64,000 nt of DNA from Pseudomonas_T sp032052615 (GTDB lineage Bacteria > Pseudomonadota > Gammaproteobacteria > Pseudomonadales > Pseudomonadaceae). The stretch is taken from positions 248,001 to 312,000 of the forward strand of contig DAMBWF010000001.1 of assembly GCA_032052615.1 (NCBI GenBank), in the 5' to 3' direction. Below are positions 8,783 to 17,170 of the stretch, piece by piece (position 1 is the stretch's first letter; each line of letters opens with the position of its first letter). The notes beneath the pieces are model-generated. The model worked only from the letters and a program-made list of their open reading frames with translations. It did no database searches and was not told the origin of the DNA. The translations under genes and the position numbers were made by a program.

Positions 8783-10225
8783 TCAGAGCGAATTGAGGAA
8801 GGCCAGGAGCGCCTCGCGCTGCCCGGCGTCGAACTGGAGGACGGCGCGCCGGGCCGATTCGGCCTCTCCGCCGTGCCAGAGGATCGCCTCCAGCAGGGTG
8901 CGCGCGCGGCCGTCATGGAGGAACTGAGTATGGCCGCTGACCGTGGCGGTCAGGCCGATGCCCCACAGCGGTGGGGTCCGCCACTGGCTGCCGCTGGCCT
9001 GGAACTCGCGACGGTGGTCGGCCAGACCCTCGCCCATGTCGTGCAGCAACAGGTCGGTATAGGGGCGGATCACCTGGTTGGCCAGTTCGGGCTCGGCGGC
9101 ATCCGCCGCAGTGGTGAAGCGCGGCACGTGGCAGTGCTGGCAGCCGGCTTCGTGGAACAGCGACTTGCCCCGCAGGACCGTAGGGTCGTCCACCCGGCGG
9201 CGGGCCGGCACGCCCAGGTTGCGCGTGTAGAACAGCACTTGGGCGAGGATATGGTCGGACACCTCCGGGACGCCGCCATTGGGCGCGACGCGGCAGGCCT
9301 CCTGGGCCTCGGTGCAGTCGTCGTGGGGCAGCACGGCGTTGGTCAGGCCCATGTCGGTGGCGAAGGCGTGGGCGTTCTGCTGGTTGAGGCTGGGCTGCCC
9401 GGCCTTCCAGCCGAAGCGCCCCATGACGGTTTTGCCCTGGACATCGTCCCAGACCCGGTTGGGGCGGCCGCGAATGCCGTCGCCGTCTCGGTCGTCGGGG
9501 TCGGCGTGGGCCAGCAGGTCGGCTTCGGGGATGGCCTCCAGCAGGCCCAGGCCAATCATCGGCGGGGCCACCCGGGCGGAGGTTTCCACCGCTGGGTGCA
9601 AGGGCCCATAGCCCAGGCGGGTGAGGCGCAGGGTCGGCCGGCGCAATTCGACCTGGGTGCCATCGGCGAAGCTCACCGGCACGTAGTCGTAGTCCAGGCG
9701 AACCCGTCCCTCGGGGGCGACGCCGGGGATCGCGGCATCCTGGAACTGCACGCCGTAGACGGGCTCGGGTAGCACGCCGAGCCGCTCCAGCAGGGCGGCC
9801 CGCTCGGCGGTGGGGCGGGTCGAATCCGCCTCGGCCGGGATCGACAGGCGCACCAGCATGGATACCGCGATGTCGTCGTCGCCCGCCGGCGGGTGGCCGC
9901 GCCCGTCACGCACGTGGCAGTTCATGCAGGCATTGGTGTTGAGCAACGGGCCGAGGCCGTCGCGGGCGGTGGTGGACGAGGGGGCAATGACCCAGGGGTT
10001 GCGGAAGAAACTGTTGCCGACGCTGAAGTCCAACTGGCGGGCCGGCGTCAGGTTGGCGGAGGGTCTGGAGAAGGCGTCGCGGCCAGTCTTGCGCACCGTC
10101 GCCGCCCCGGCGGAGAGCGCCTCGTCCGGTTCGGCGCGGGCGAAGCGGGGTGTCTGATCGCAGGCCGCCAGGCCCAGGAGGAACATCAGGGCGGGCAAGC
10201 GGCGAAGGGCCGGTAAGGCGAACAT
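8783..10225 (-). CDS. Di-haem oxidoreductase/putative peroxidase lipoprotein (DUF1111)
   Basis: This is a c-type cytochrome-like protein of about 480 residues in the DUF1111 family. Two haem-binding motifs are visible: CMNCH about 115 residues from the start and CQHCH in the C-terminal third. The start at 10225 gives a clean lipoprotein signal (MFALPALRRLP... LGLAAC); an in-frame ATG at 10258 would only add a non-hydrophobic leader. It begins the second transcription unit of the cluster, just downstream of a Fur-like box, and is followed within 10 bp by the imelysin lipoprotein. Family members are described as putative thiol oxidoreductases or peroxidases; the substrate is not known. Confidence 0.88.
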   Translation of the reverse strand: MFALPALRRLPALMFLLGLAACDQTPRFARAEPDEALSAGAATVRKTGRDAFSRPSANLTPARQLDFSVGNSFFRNPWVIAPSSTTARDGLGPLLNTNACMNCHVRDGRGHPPAGDDDIAVSMLVRLSIPAEADSTRPTAERAALLERLGVLPEPVYGVQFQDAAIPGVAPEGRVRLDYDYVPVSFADGTQVELRRPTLRLTRLGYGPLHPAVETSARVAPPMIGLGLLEAIPEADLLAHADPDDRDGDGIRGRPNRVWDDVQGKTVMGRFGWKAGQPSLNQQNAHAFATDMGLTNAVLPHDDCTEAQEACRVAPNGGVPEVSDHILAQVLFYTRNLGVPARRRVDDPTVLRGKSLFHEAGCQHCHVPRFTTAADAAEPELANQVIRPYTDLLLHDMGEGLADHRREFQASGSQWRTPPLWGIGLTATVSGHTQFLHDGRARTLLEAILWHGGEAESARRAVLQFDAGQREALLAFLNSL

Positions 10226-10281
10226 CGACGGAATCCAGTACGGCGCGAAAGGCGGCAAGCTTACCAGTCCGGGACGCCGTG

Positions 10282-10300
10282 AATAAGAGCAATTTGCATT
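10282..10300 (-). promoter_or_regulatory. Candidate Fur box before the DUF1111 gene
   Basis: The 19-bp element (AATAAGAGCAATTTGCATT on the plus strand) lies about 57 bp upstream of the DUF1111 start. It agrees at 14 of 19 positions with the element before icmP and shares the half-site TTTGCATT. The match to the AT-rich Fur consensus is moderate, so the regulator is inferred. Confidence 0.4.
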
Positions 10301-10310
10301 TGCCGGAAGG

Positions 10311-10343
10311 GGCTGGAACGCCCGTCGGACGCGCGTTCCAGCC
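10311..10343 (-). other. Inverted repeat (11-bp stem) between icmP and the DUF1111 gene
   Basis: A perfect 11-bp stem (10311-10321 with 10333-10343) has an 11-nt loop. With the hairpin at 10349-10383 it forms a double stem-loop following the icmP stop on the minus strand. There is no T-tract, so a pause, attenuation or RNA-stability element is as likely as a terminator. Confidence 0.5.
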
Positions 10344-10348
10344 CGCCT

Positions 10349-10383
10349 GCCGTTCGCTGCGGCGTTGCGCCGCAGCGAACGGC
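10349..10383 (-). terminator. Strong hairpin directly after icmP
   Basis: A perfect stem of about 16 bp with a very small TTG loop (10349-10364 with 10368-10383) begins 6 bp beyond the icmP stop codon. It probably ends or stabilises the icmP transcript, although no run of T follows on the minus strand. Confidence 0.55.
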
Positions 10384-10388
10384 GCCCA

Positions 10389-11753
10389 TCAGAACTCGTG
10401 ATCGGCGTTATCCGGGTTCAGGTCGGTGATCCCCAGCTTGCCGGCGGCCTGCTCGATGGCGCCGGTCTGCTTGACCAGCGCGGCGATGCCGTCGCGGATC
10501 ATCTGCTGGCCGGAGGCGTTGTCCGGCGCGATCAACTGGTCGAAGTGCACGCCGTTCTTCTCGGCGCTGTCCACCAGGGCCTGCAGCTTGGCCTCGGTGT
10601 CCGCCAGGTCGGCCTTGAGAGTGGCATCGGCCTGGGCGTCCGCCTTGGCCAGCAGGGCGGACAGGCTGGCGCCGCTCAGGGTGGTACCGTCGACCCGCTT
10701 GTACTCGCCCAGGTAGACGTTGCGGATGCCCTTGGCGTTGTAGAAGAGGGTGTGGTGGGTGTCGTCGCTGAAGCAGTCGTGCTCGTCCTCGGTGGAGTTG
10801 GCTTCCAGCGAGACCTTCATGCGCTCGCCGGCCAGTTCGCCGAGGGACAGGCTGCCCATGCCGAAGAAAATCTTGCGCAGGCCGCTTTCGGGCGTCTCGG
10901 CTTCCAGCTTGGCGCGGTAATTGTCGGCGACGCCGGCTTTCCATTGGCCGACCATTTCTTCCAGGTCGCTCACCAGCAGGTCGGTCACCGCCTTGAGGTA
11001 GGCGCGGCGACGGTCGTTGTGGCCCCCCGTGGCGCCTTCGCCTACCAGGTAATCGCTGGCCGGGCGGTTGCCGGCTCCCGGACCGGTGCCGTTGAGGTCC
11101 TGGCCCCAGAGCAGGAATTCGATAGCGTGGTAGCCGGTGGCGACGTTGGCCTCGGAACCGCCCACTTCGTTCAGGCTGGCCAGCTTCTCGCCGGTGATGT
11201 CCTTCACGTCGATCTTGTCTTCGCCGACCTGGATCTCGGTGTTGGCGATGATGTTGGCGGTGGCGGCCGGGTTGCCCTGGGCCTGGGCGGTGTCGGGAAC
11301 CACGTAGTCGATCAGGCCTTCGTCCAGGGGCCAGGCGTTGACCTGGCCTTCCCAGTCGTCCACCACGGGGTTGCCGAAGCGGAAGGCTTCGCTCTGGGAA
11401 TAGGGCGTGCGGGCGGCCAGCCAGGCCTCGCGGGCGGCCTTGAGGGTGTCGTCGTTGGGGTTGGCGAGGAAGGCATCCACCGCTTTTTGCAGGTTCTGCG
11501 CCGTGCTCAAGGCATCGCTGAATACCGCTTCGGCCATGTCGGCATAGTGGCTGACCACTTGCTTGGCTTCCGCCTCGTCGAATTTGCCGGCGGTAGCCGC
11601 GACGGGCGCAGCGGCCGGGGCGGTGGCGGCGCTACTGGCGGGCGTCGGCGAGGAAGCCGGCGCCGAAGCGGCCTTGTCCTTGTCGTCACCGCAGCCGGCG
11701 AGGGAGATGGCGATGGCCAGCAGGCTGGCGGTGGCCAGGGGCTTACGAATCAT
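10389..11753 (-). CDS. icmP: Imelysin / insulin-cleaving metalloproteinase-like lipoprotein (IcmP)
   Basis: This 454-residue lipoprotein has the lipobox LAGC (Cys21), an Ala/Pro/Ser-rich linker to about residue 55, and an imelysin (peptidase M75) domain. The family signature GxHxxE is intact as GYHAIEF, followed by LLWGQDLNGTG. P. aeruginosa IcmP is an outer-membrane metalloproteinase able to cleave insulin, and related imelysins take part in iron uptake. The gene is monocistronic: a Fur-like box lies 53 bp upstream and two strong hairpins follow the stop. The paralogue two genes downstream lacks the signature His. Confidence 0.9.
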   Translation of the reverse strand: MIRKPLATASLLAIAISLAGCGDDKDKAASAPASSPTPASSAATAPAAAPVAATAGKFDEAEAKQVVSHYADMAEAVFSDALSTAQNLQKAVDAFLANPNDDTLKAAREAWLAARTPYSQSEAFRFGNPVVDDWEGQVNAWPLDEGLIDYVVPDTAQAQGNPAATANIIANTEIQVGEDKIDVKDITGEKLASLNEVGGSEANVATGYHAIEFLLWGQDLNGTGPGAGNRPASDYLVGEGATGGHNDRRRAYLKAVTDLLVSDLEEMVGQWKAGVADNYRAKLEAETPESGLRKIFFGMGSLSLGELAGERMKVSLEANSTEDEHDCFSDDTHHTLFYNAKGIRNVYLGEYKRVDGTTLSGASLSALLAKADAQADATLKADLADTEAKLQALVDSAEKNGVHFDQLIAPDNASGQQMIRDGIAALVKQTGAIEQAAGKLGITDLNPDNADHEF

Positions 11754-11805
11754 GGCGAATTCCTTGCAGATGGGTGTTAGCGAGCGGAACCGGAAACCGC
11801 CACAT

Positions 11806-11824
11806 AATGCGAAAGATTTGCATT
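11806..11824 (-). promoter_or_regulatory. Candidate Fur box before icmP
   Basis: The 19-bp near-palindrome AATGCGAAAGATTTGCATT (seven of eight arm pairs match) sits 53-71 bp upstream of the icmP start, in the divergent icmP/lemA region. It matches about 13 of 19 positions of a Fur-type AATGATAAT-like repeat. The same motif recurs at 10282-10300. Confidence 0.45.
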
Positions 11825-11936
11825 TTTGAAAAGGCTACGGAATGGCGCCGATGACGCAGGGTGTGCGAACGCTCCCGTTTCGCGGCGGGGCGATGCCGTT
11901 AAAATGCCACGTCGTCCACTAGGGAGAGTTCTCCGC

Positions 11937-12518
11937 ATGAGCGCCACCGCAATCGTTTTCATCGTTCTCGCCGTCCTGCTCGTGCTGGCCGTCGCGTATG
12001 CCGTCACCTTGTACAACGCCTTGGTCCGGCTCAAGCATGGGGTCGGCAAGGCTTGGGCGAACATCGATGTGCTGCTGCGCCAGCGCCACGACGAATTGCC
12101 GAAGCTGGTGGAAACCTGCAAGCAATACATGCAGCACGAGCGCGCCACCCTCGACGCGGTGATCCGTGCCCGCGGCTCCGTGGCCAATGCCCGGGAGAGT
12201 GGCGACCTGGCGGCCCTGGGCCGGGCGGAGAGCGGTCTGCGCGCCGGACTGGGCCAGCTCTTCGCGCTGTCGGAAAACTACCCGCAGTTGCAGGCGAACG
12301 AGAGCTTTCGCCACTTGCAGCAACGCATCAGCGGCCTGGAAAACGGCATCGCCGACCGCCGCGAGCTGTACAACGAGGCGGTGAACCTGAACAACGTGCG
12401 CATCGAGCAATTCCCCGATGTCCTGATCGCCCGCCGCTACGGCTTCGGTCCGGCGCAGCCGCTGGAGTTCAGCGAGGCCGAGAAGGCCGACCCCGACCTG
12501 AAGGCGCTGTTCGGCTGA
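11937..12518 (+). CDS. lemA: LemA family membrane protein
   Basis: This 193-residue LemA protein has one N-terminal membrane helix (residues about 3-25, IVFIVLAVLLVLAVAYAVTLYN) followed by a cytoplasmic-type four-helix domain with the family's conserved segments (WANIDVLLRQRHDELPKLVETCKQY and LQQRISGLENGI in shorter pieces). The start at 11937 was chosen because GGGAGAG lies about 10 bp before it and the membrane helix follows at once; the longer frame upstream adds an unrelated leader. LemA's molecular role is unsettled. Its stop overlaps the GIDE gene start (TGATG), so the two proteins are translationally coupled and probably act together. Confidence 0.92.
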   Translation: MSATAIVFIVLAVLLVLAVAYAVTLYNALVRLKHGVGKAWANIDVLLRQRHDELPKLVETCKQYMQHERATLDAVIRARGSVANARESGDLAALGRAESGLRAGLGQLFALSENYPQLQANESFRHLQQRISGLENGIADRRELYNEAVNLNNVRIEQFPDVLIARRYGFGPAQPLEFSEAEKADPDLKALFG

Positions 12519-13438
12519 TGGATGGCCAGCAACTGGCCTTCGGCCTGTGTCTCAGTGTGGTCGCCTGCCTCGGCGGCGGCTGGTGGTGCCTGCGCCGCCT
12601 CCACCAGGCGCGCCTGCTGGCGGACACGCCCACATCGAAGATCCGCTCGGCCGCCCAGGGCTACGTGGAACTCAGCGGGCGCCTGCTGGAGCAGCCAGAG
12701 GCGGCGATCGTCGCGCCGCTCAGCGGGCGGCCCTGCCTGTGGTGGAGGTTCCGCATCGAGGAATACAGCGGCAGCGGCAAGAGCCGGCGCTACCGGCTGG
12801 TGGAGAGCGGCTGCAGCGAGGCCTGGCTGCGGCTCGCCGACGCCACCGGCGAGTGCCTGATCGATCCGCGTGGAGCGGACGTGCGTCCGGCCAGTCGCGA
12901 CGTCTGGTACGGTGATACGCCGCGCCCGCTGTGGAACCGGCGGGCGCCGACCGGCTTCTCGCTGCTGACGATGCTCGGCGGGGGCGGGGACTACCGCTAC
13001 ACCGAGGAGCGCTTCCAGGCGGGTGAATACCTGTACGCCATCGGCGAATTCCGCACCCTCGGCGGCGGTGGCCAGGCTTTCGATCCCGCGGTCGCCCAGG
13101 GCGCGGTGATCCGCGAATGGAAGCGGGACTACGTCGGCCTGTTGCAGCGCTTCGACGCCGACGGCAATGGGGAACTGGATGGTCAGGAGTGGGAGCGGGT
13201 GCGTCGCGCCGCGGAGGTCGAGGCCCGACAGCGGCAGCGGGAATCCCTGGCCCTGCCGGCGCGCAACCAGATGGGCAAGCCCCGGGAATCCCATCCCTTC
13301 ATTCTCTCCAGCCTTGGCAAGGATCACTTGATCCCGCATTTCCGCTGGCAGGCCTTGGGCGGGGCGGCGCTCTGCATCGCCGGAGCGCTGGCGACCGCCT
13401 GGCTGCTCGACGGCTACTTTCACCCCCTGGTCCGCTGA
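12518..13438 (+). CDS. GIDE-domain membrane protein with EF-hand loop
   Basis: This 306-residue protein has membrane helices at about residues 6-24 and 279-297 and a GIDE-type domain between them (E3 ligase MUL1-like, without a RING). Bacterial GIDE proteins are commonly paired with LemA, as here. Residues 213-224 (DADGNGELDGQE) form a complete canonical EF-hand calcium loop with acidic or polar ligands at positions 1, 3, 5, 7, 9 and 12, placed before the long helix that leads to the second membrane span. The start overlaps the lemA stop (TGATG). The function is unknown; a calcium-responsive membrane or envelope role is inference. Confidence 0.8.
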   Translation: MDGQQLAFGLCLSVVACLGGGWWCLRRLHQARLLADTPTSKIRSAAQGYVELSGRLLEQPEAAIVAPLSGRPCLWWRFRIEEYSGSGKSRRYRLVESGCSEAWLRLADATGECLIDPRGADVRPASRDVWYGDTPRPLWNRRAPTGFSLLTMLGGGGDYRYTEERFQAGEYLYAIGEFRTLGGGGQAFDPAVAQGAVIREWKRDYVGLLQRFDADGNGELDGQEWERVRRAAEVEARQRQRESLALPARNQMGKPRESHPFILSSLGKDHLIPHFRWQALGGAALCIAGALATAWLLDGYFHPLVR

Positions 13439-13496
13439 GCGCTCACACCCTTGAGCAGCCATGGCGGGGCTCGGTCTCGCCGGTTCGCCCGAATGC

Positions 13497-15560
13497 TCAG
13501 AACGCGGCGGGGTTGGCGGCGGAGTTCAGCCGGCGTGCCTGCTTGAGGAAGAGGGTCAGCTCCCGGGCGGTCAGCGGCTTGCTGTAGAGGTAGCCCTGAC
13601 CCTCGTTGCAGCCCTGGGTGATGATGTAGTTCTCCTGCTCGACGGTTTCCACGCCCTCGGCGATCACCTGCATGCCCAGGCTCTTGCCCAACTGAATGAT
13701 GGCGCGAACGATGGTGGCGTCGTCCTCATCTTCCAGCAGGTCCTGGACGAAGCTCTTGTCGATCTTGATCTTGTCCAGCGGCAGGCTCTTGAGGTAGCTC
13801 AGGGAGGAATAGCCGGTGCCGAAGTCGTCGATGGCGATCAGCGCGCCGGAGCGGCGCAGACTGAGCAAGTGCTGGGCGGCGGTGCTGATGTCTTCCATCA
13901 GGCCGGTCTCGGTGACCTCCAGCTCCAGGCTGCGGGGCGGCAGGCGGTAGACCTGCAGCAGGTTATTGACCATGCGCGGCAACTCGGCATGGTGCAATTG
14001 CACGGTGGAGAGGTTGACCGCCATGCGCAGGTCGGTGAAGCCCTGGTCGCGCCATTCGCGCAACTGCCGGCAGGCCTCGTCGAGAATCCACTCGCCGATG
14101 GCGATGATGCTGCCGTTCTGCTCCGCCAGGGGGATGAACAGGTCCGGCGGGACCAGGCCGTGCTGGGGGTGCTGCCAGCGCAGCAGGGCCTCGACGCCCA
14201 CCACGCGGTGGTCCCGGTAGTCCACCTGGGGCTGGTAGACCAATTGCAGTTCGCCCCGGGACAGCGCCTCGCGCAGGTCTTTCTCCAGCACCCGGCGACG
14301 TCGCATCTCGCTGTCGACGCTGGCGATGTAGAACTGGTAGCGGTTGCGCGACCGGCTCTTGGCCAGGGTCATGGTCTGCTCGGCTTTCTGCAACAGCTTC
14401 TCGGTGCTGTCCCCGTCTTCGGGGAACAAGGTGATGCCGATGGTGGCGCGCAGGCGTACTTCATGCTGCTCCAGCACGAACGGCGCTTCCAAGTCGTCCA
14501 GCACGCTTTGCGCCAGCTCGGCGGCCTCGTAGGGCTGCTCGATATCCGCCTGGACCAGGGCGAACTGGTCGCCCCCCAGGCGCGCCAGCGCGCCGAGCCG
14601 GCCGCTATGGGCGCGCAGGCGGTCGGAGAGGGCAATCAGCAACTGGTCGCCGGTCTGGTAGCTGAACTGCTCGTTGATGCCCTTGAAATCGTCCAGGCCG
14701 ACGCAGAGTACCGCTACCCGGCGCTGCAGGCGGCCGGCGTTGTCGATGATCAGGTCGAGTTGCTGCTGCAGGTGCTGGCGGTTCGGCAGCCCGGTCAGGA
14801 AATCGTACTGCGACATCCGCAACAGGCTGTTCTCCGCCTCTCGGCGCAGGTGGGTGTTGCGTTCGATGGAGGCCAGCAACTCATTGGCCGTGTTGATCCA
14901 CAGGCCCAGTTCATTTTTCTCGTGACCCGGCAGCATCGGCAACTTGTGCTCGCTGGGGCGGTCGGGATTGATGCTGGTCAGGTGCTCGATGATCTTCGAC
15001 AGCGGCTTGGTCAGCAGCCAGTGGTACACCAGGTACAGCACCAGGCCCATGGCCAGGGCCCGCAGCACGCCGGAGACGAAGATGATCACCGAGCTGCTGA
15101 CGAAGTTCTCGCCGTAGGGAGCGGTGTCCAGGGTGATGTTCAGGTCGCCGTAGTACTCGCTGTAGGGCCCCTTGCCCACCAGGCGGGTGCTAAAGGTCTG
15201 CTCCTGGCCGAGGATCGGGTCGGTCAGCCAGCGGGTCGGCAGGGTCGAGAGCGGGCGTTCCTTTTCCGCCAGCATCGGCTCGTTGGGGTGACCAATGGAC
15301 GCGATGCGCACGGACTCGTGCTGGAACAGTCCCTCGATGACCTGCATGCCCATCTCGCGGTCGAGGCTGTAGACCGCCTGGGTGGAGGGGTCGCGGAACA
15401 TGCCGAGGATGCGGTGGGCGTCGCTGGCCACCGCCTGACGCGTCTTGTAGACGTCGAGGACGATCTGCGCGCAACTCAACAGTACCCCTACCACGAAGGC
15501 GGACAGCAGCACGACACGCAGCAACTTCAACGACAGGCTGTGTTTGAGTTCCAGCTTCAA
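13497..15560 (-). CDS. bifA: Cyclic-di-GMP phosphodiesterase BifA
   Basis: This 687-residue membrane protein degrades c-di-GMP and favours motility over biofilm. Two membrane helices (about 10-32 and 170-195) flank a periplasmic sensor region; a HAMP-like linker, a GGDEF domain and an EAL domain follow. The GGDEF motif is GGDQF, the degenerate form typical of BifA. The EAL motif (VEALLRW) and the DDFGTGYSS segment are intact, so phosphodiesterase activity is expected. I chose TTG at 15560 because AAGGA lies 7 bp before it and the length equals P. aeruginosa BifA; an ATG at 15617 would add 19 residues. A sodB terminator lies upstream. Confidence 0.9.
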   Translation of the reverse strand: MKLELKHSLSLKLLRVVLLSAFVVGVLLSCAQIVLDVYKTRQAVASDAHRILGMFRDPSTQAVYSLDREMGMQVIEGLFQHESVRIASIGHPNEPMLAEKERPLSTLPTRWLTDPILGQEQTFSTRLVGKGPYSEYYGDLNITLDTAPYGENFVSSSVIIFVSGVLRALAMGLVLYLVYHWLLTKPLSKIIEHLTSINPDRPSEHKLPMLPGHEKNELGLWINTANELLASIERNTHLRREAENSLLRMSQYDFLTGLPNRQHLQQQLDLIIDNAGRLQRRVAVLCVGLDDFKGINEQFSYQTGDQLLIALSDRLRAHSGRLGALARLGGDQFALVQADIEQPYEAAELAQSVLDDLEAPFVLEQHEVRLRATIGITLFPEDGDSTEKLLQKAEQTMTLAKSRSRNRYQFYIASVDSEMRRRRVLEKDLREALSRGELQLVYQPQVDYRDHRVVGVEALLRWQHPQHGLVPPDLFIPLAEQNGSIIAIGEWILDEACRQLREWRDQGFTDLRMAVNLSTVQLHHAELPRMVNNLLQVYRLPPRSLELEVTETGLMEDISTAAQHLLSLRRSGALIAIDDFGTGYSSLSYLKSLPLDKIKIDKSFVQDLLEDEDDATIVRAIIQLGKSLGMQVIAEGVETVEQENYIITQGCNEGQGYLYSKPLTARELTLFLKQARRLNSAANPAAF

Positions 15561-15767
15561 GTGGAAATCCTTGTTCGATGCCGCGAGGCGCCAGACCGGG
15601 TGAGTATTGGCAAACACGCAGTGGCCGTCAAAGAGCCATTACGGCGAGCCCCTCGCCGGCACTTCCTCGGCGGAGGATACCGTCGCGTTGAACATCTGTC
15701 GCGCCGTTCGCCCGGCGTGGGTGGGCCAGGGGTGGCGAAGAGCGCCGCGGACGGGCGCCCGGAATGG

Positions 15768-15794
15768 AAAAACCCGGCGCGGGGCCGGGTTTTT
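15768..15794. terminator. Intrinsic terminator of sodB
   Basis: AAAAACCCGGC and GCCGGGTTTTT form a hairpin 18 bp beyond the sodB stop. A/T tracts on both sides allow it to work in either direction; the minus-strand reading (sodB) is the relevant one. Confidence 0.85.
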
Positions 15795-15811
15795 CTGGAG
15801 CGTGACGGGGA

Positions 15812-16393
15812 TCAGCCGGCGAAGTTCTTCGCCACGAAGTCCCAGTTCACCAGGTTCCAGAACGCCTCGACGTACTTCGGGCGCAGGTTGCGGTAGTCGA
15901 TGTAGTAGGCGTGTTCCCAAACGTCGCAGGTCAGCAGCGGAGTGTCGCCGCTGGTGATCGGGTTGCCGGCGCCGATGGTGCTGGCCAGGGCCAGGGAGCC
16001 GTCGGCCTTCTTCACCAGCCAGCCCCAGCCGGAGCCGAAGGTGCCGATGGAGACCTTGCTGAACTCTTCCTTGAACTTGTCGAAGGAGCCGAACGCCTTG
16101 TCGATGGCCTCCGCCAGGGCGCCGGTGGGCTGGCCGCCGCCGTTGGGGGACAGGCAGTTCCAGTAGAAGGTGTGGTTCCACACCTGGGCGGCGTTGTTGA
16201 AGATGCCGCCCGAAGAGGTCTTGATGATCTCTTCCAGGCTCTTGCCTTCGAACTCGGTGCCCGGGATCAGGTTATTCAAGTTCACCACGTAAGTGTTGTG
16301 GTGTTTGTCGTGGTGGTATTCCAGGGTTTCGGCGGAGAGGTGCGGCTCGAGGGCGTTCTTTTCGTAAGGCAGCGGCGGCAATTCGAAAGCCAT
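15812..16393 (-). CDS. sodB: Superoxide dismutase [Fe]
   Basis: This 193-residue iron superoxide dismutase converts superoxide to peroxide and oxygen in the cytoplasm. It starts MAFELPPLPY, typical of SodB. Metal ligands are visible as His in YHHDKHHNTYV (about 27), His in NHTFYWN (about 74), and Asp and His in the pair DVWEHAYY (about 157/161). The AQVWNHTFYW and GSGWGWLV segments fit the iron-type enzyme. It is monocistronic, with its own terminator downstream and about 170 bp before it that could hold the promoter. Confidence 0.97.
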   Translation of the reverse strand: MAFELPPLPYEKNALEPHLSAETLEYHHDKHHNTYVVNLNNLIPGTEFEGKSLEEIIKTSSGGIFNNAAQVWNHTFYWNCLSPNGGGQPTGALAEAIDKAFGSFDKFKEEFSKVSIGTFGSGWGWLVKKADGSLALASTIGAGNPITSGDTPLLTCDVWEHAYYIDYRNLRPKYVEAFWNLVNWDFVAKNFAG

Positions 16394-16567
16394 GGTCTAT
16401 CTCCTTGTCAGGTCGGGATATGTGCGACAGAAGCGCACGGCCGTTCACGGGCGGCCGGAGCGGCCGGCGAGCATGGACCCGCCTGGCCGCGAACGCCGGA
16501 TCATAGCACCCGCCCCCTGGCATAACCACGCGACAACTGTACGGGATAGGCGTTTCCGGCCTGGGGC

Positions 16568-17170
16568 CTAACGGCCGAAATAGAGCTGCGCCGCCACGTA
16601 GAACATCATCGCGGCCACGGCGAGGTCGATCAGTCGCCAGGTGAGCGGCCGGGCCAGCCAGGGCGCGAGCCGCGCGGCTCCCAGAGCGAGGGCGAAGAAC
16701 CAGACCAGCGACGCGCTGGCCGCCCCGGCCGCATAGGCGCCCGGCGAGGCTTGCTGCGCCCCCAGGGAGCCGATCAGCAGGACTGTGTCCAGGTACACGT
16801 GGGGGTTCAGCAGGGTGATCGCCAGGGTCGCCAGCAGCACCGCGCCTTTCGATTTGGCCGCCGTGTCGGCGTTGCGCTGCAAGGCCCCGGGCCGCACCGC
16901 GCGGAACAGCGCCCGGGCGCCGTACAGCAGGAGGAACGCCATGCCGGCATAGCGGATCAGGTTCAGCAGGACGGGGCTGTCGGTGATCAGCCGGGTCAGC
17001 CCGAAGACCCCGGCGGTGATGAGGGCCGCGTCGCAGACCACGCAGACGCTCGCCACCAGCAACGGGTATTCCCGCCGCAGGCTCTGCCCCAGAACGAAGG
17101 CGTTCTGCGCGCCGATGGCGATGATCAGGCCGGCGCTCACCAGCAGGCCGTTGAGATAGCTGGGCCACAT
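16568..17170 (-). CDS. argO: LysE/ArgO family amino-acid exporter
   Basis: This 200-residue integral membrane protein of the LysE/ArgO family has about six hydrophobic segments. The N-terminal part contains the family hallmark GAQNAFVLGQ, and NPHVYLDTVLL follows in the middle. Such proteins export arginine or lysine and their toxic analogues. The gene is transcribed divergently from a LysR regulator of the ArgP/IciA type at 17329, the usual arrangement in which ArgP with Lys or Arg controls the exporter. The argO assignment rests on this pairing; LysE is the alternative name. Confidence 0.85.
   Translation of the reverse strand: MWPSYLNGLLVSAGLIIAIGAQNAFVLGQSLRREYPLLVASVCVVCDAALITAGVFGLTRLITDSPVLLNLIRYAGMAFLLLYGARALFRAVRPGALQRNADTAAKSKGAVLLATLAITLLNPHVYLDTVLLIGSLGAQQASPGAYAAGAASASLVWFFALALGAARLAPWLARPLTWRLIDLAVAAMMFYVAAQLYFGR

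Noticed and set aside
10389..11753. IcmP as an extracellular toxin or secreted virulence protease acting on host insulin
   Set aside because: The sequence shows a lipoprotein of the imelysin family. Insulin cleavage is known for the P. aeruginosa protein, but nothing here shows a host-directed role.
13461..15896. Long plus-strand open frame opposite bifA
   Set aside because: The minus-strand frame has complete GGDEF/EAL domains. The plus frame also crosses the bifA/sodB terminator and encodes shadow-type sequence.
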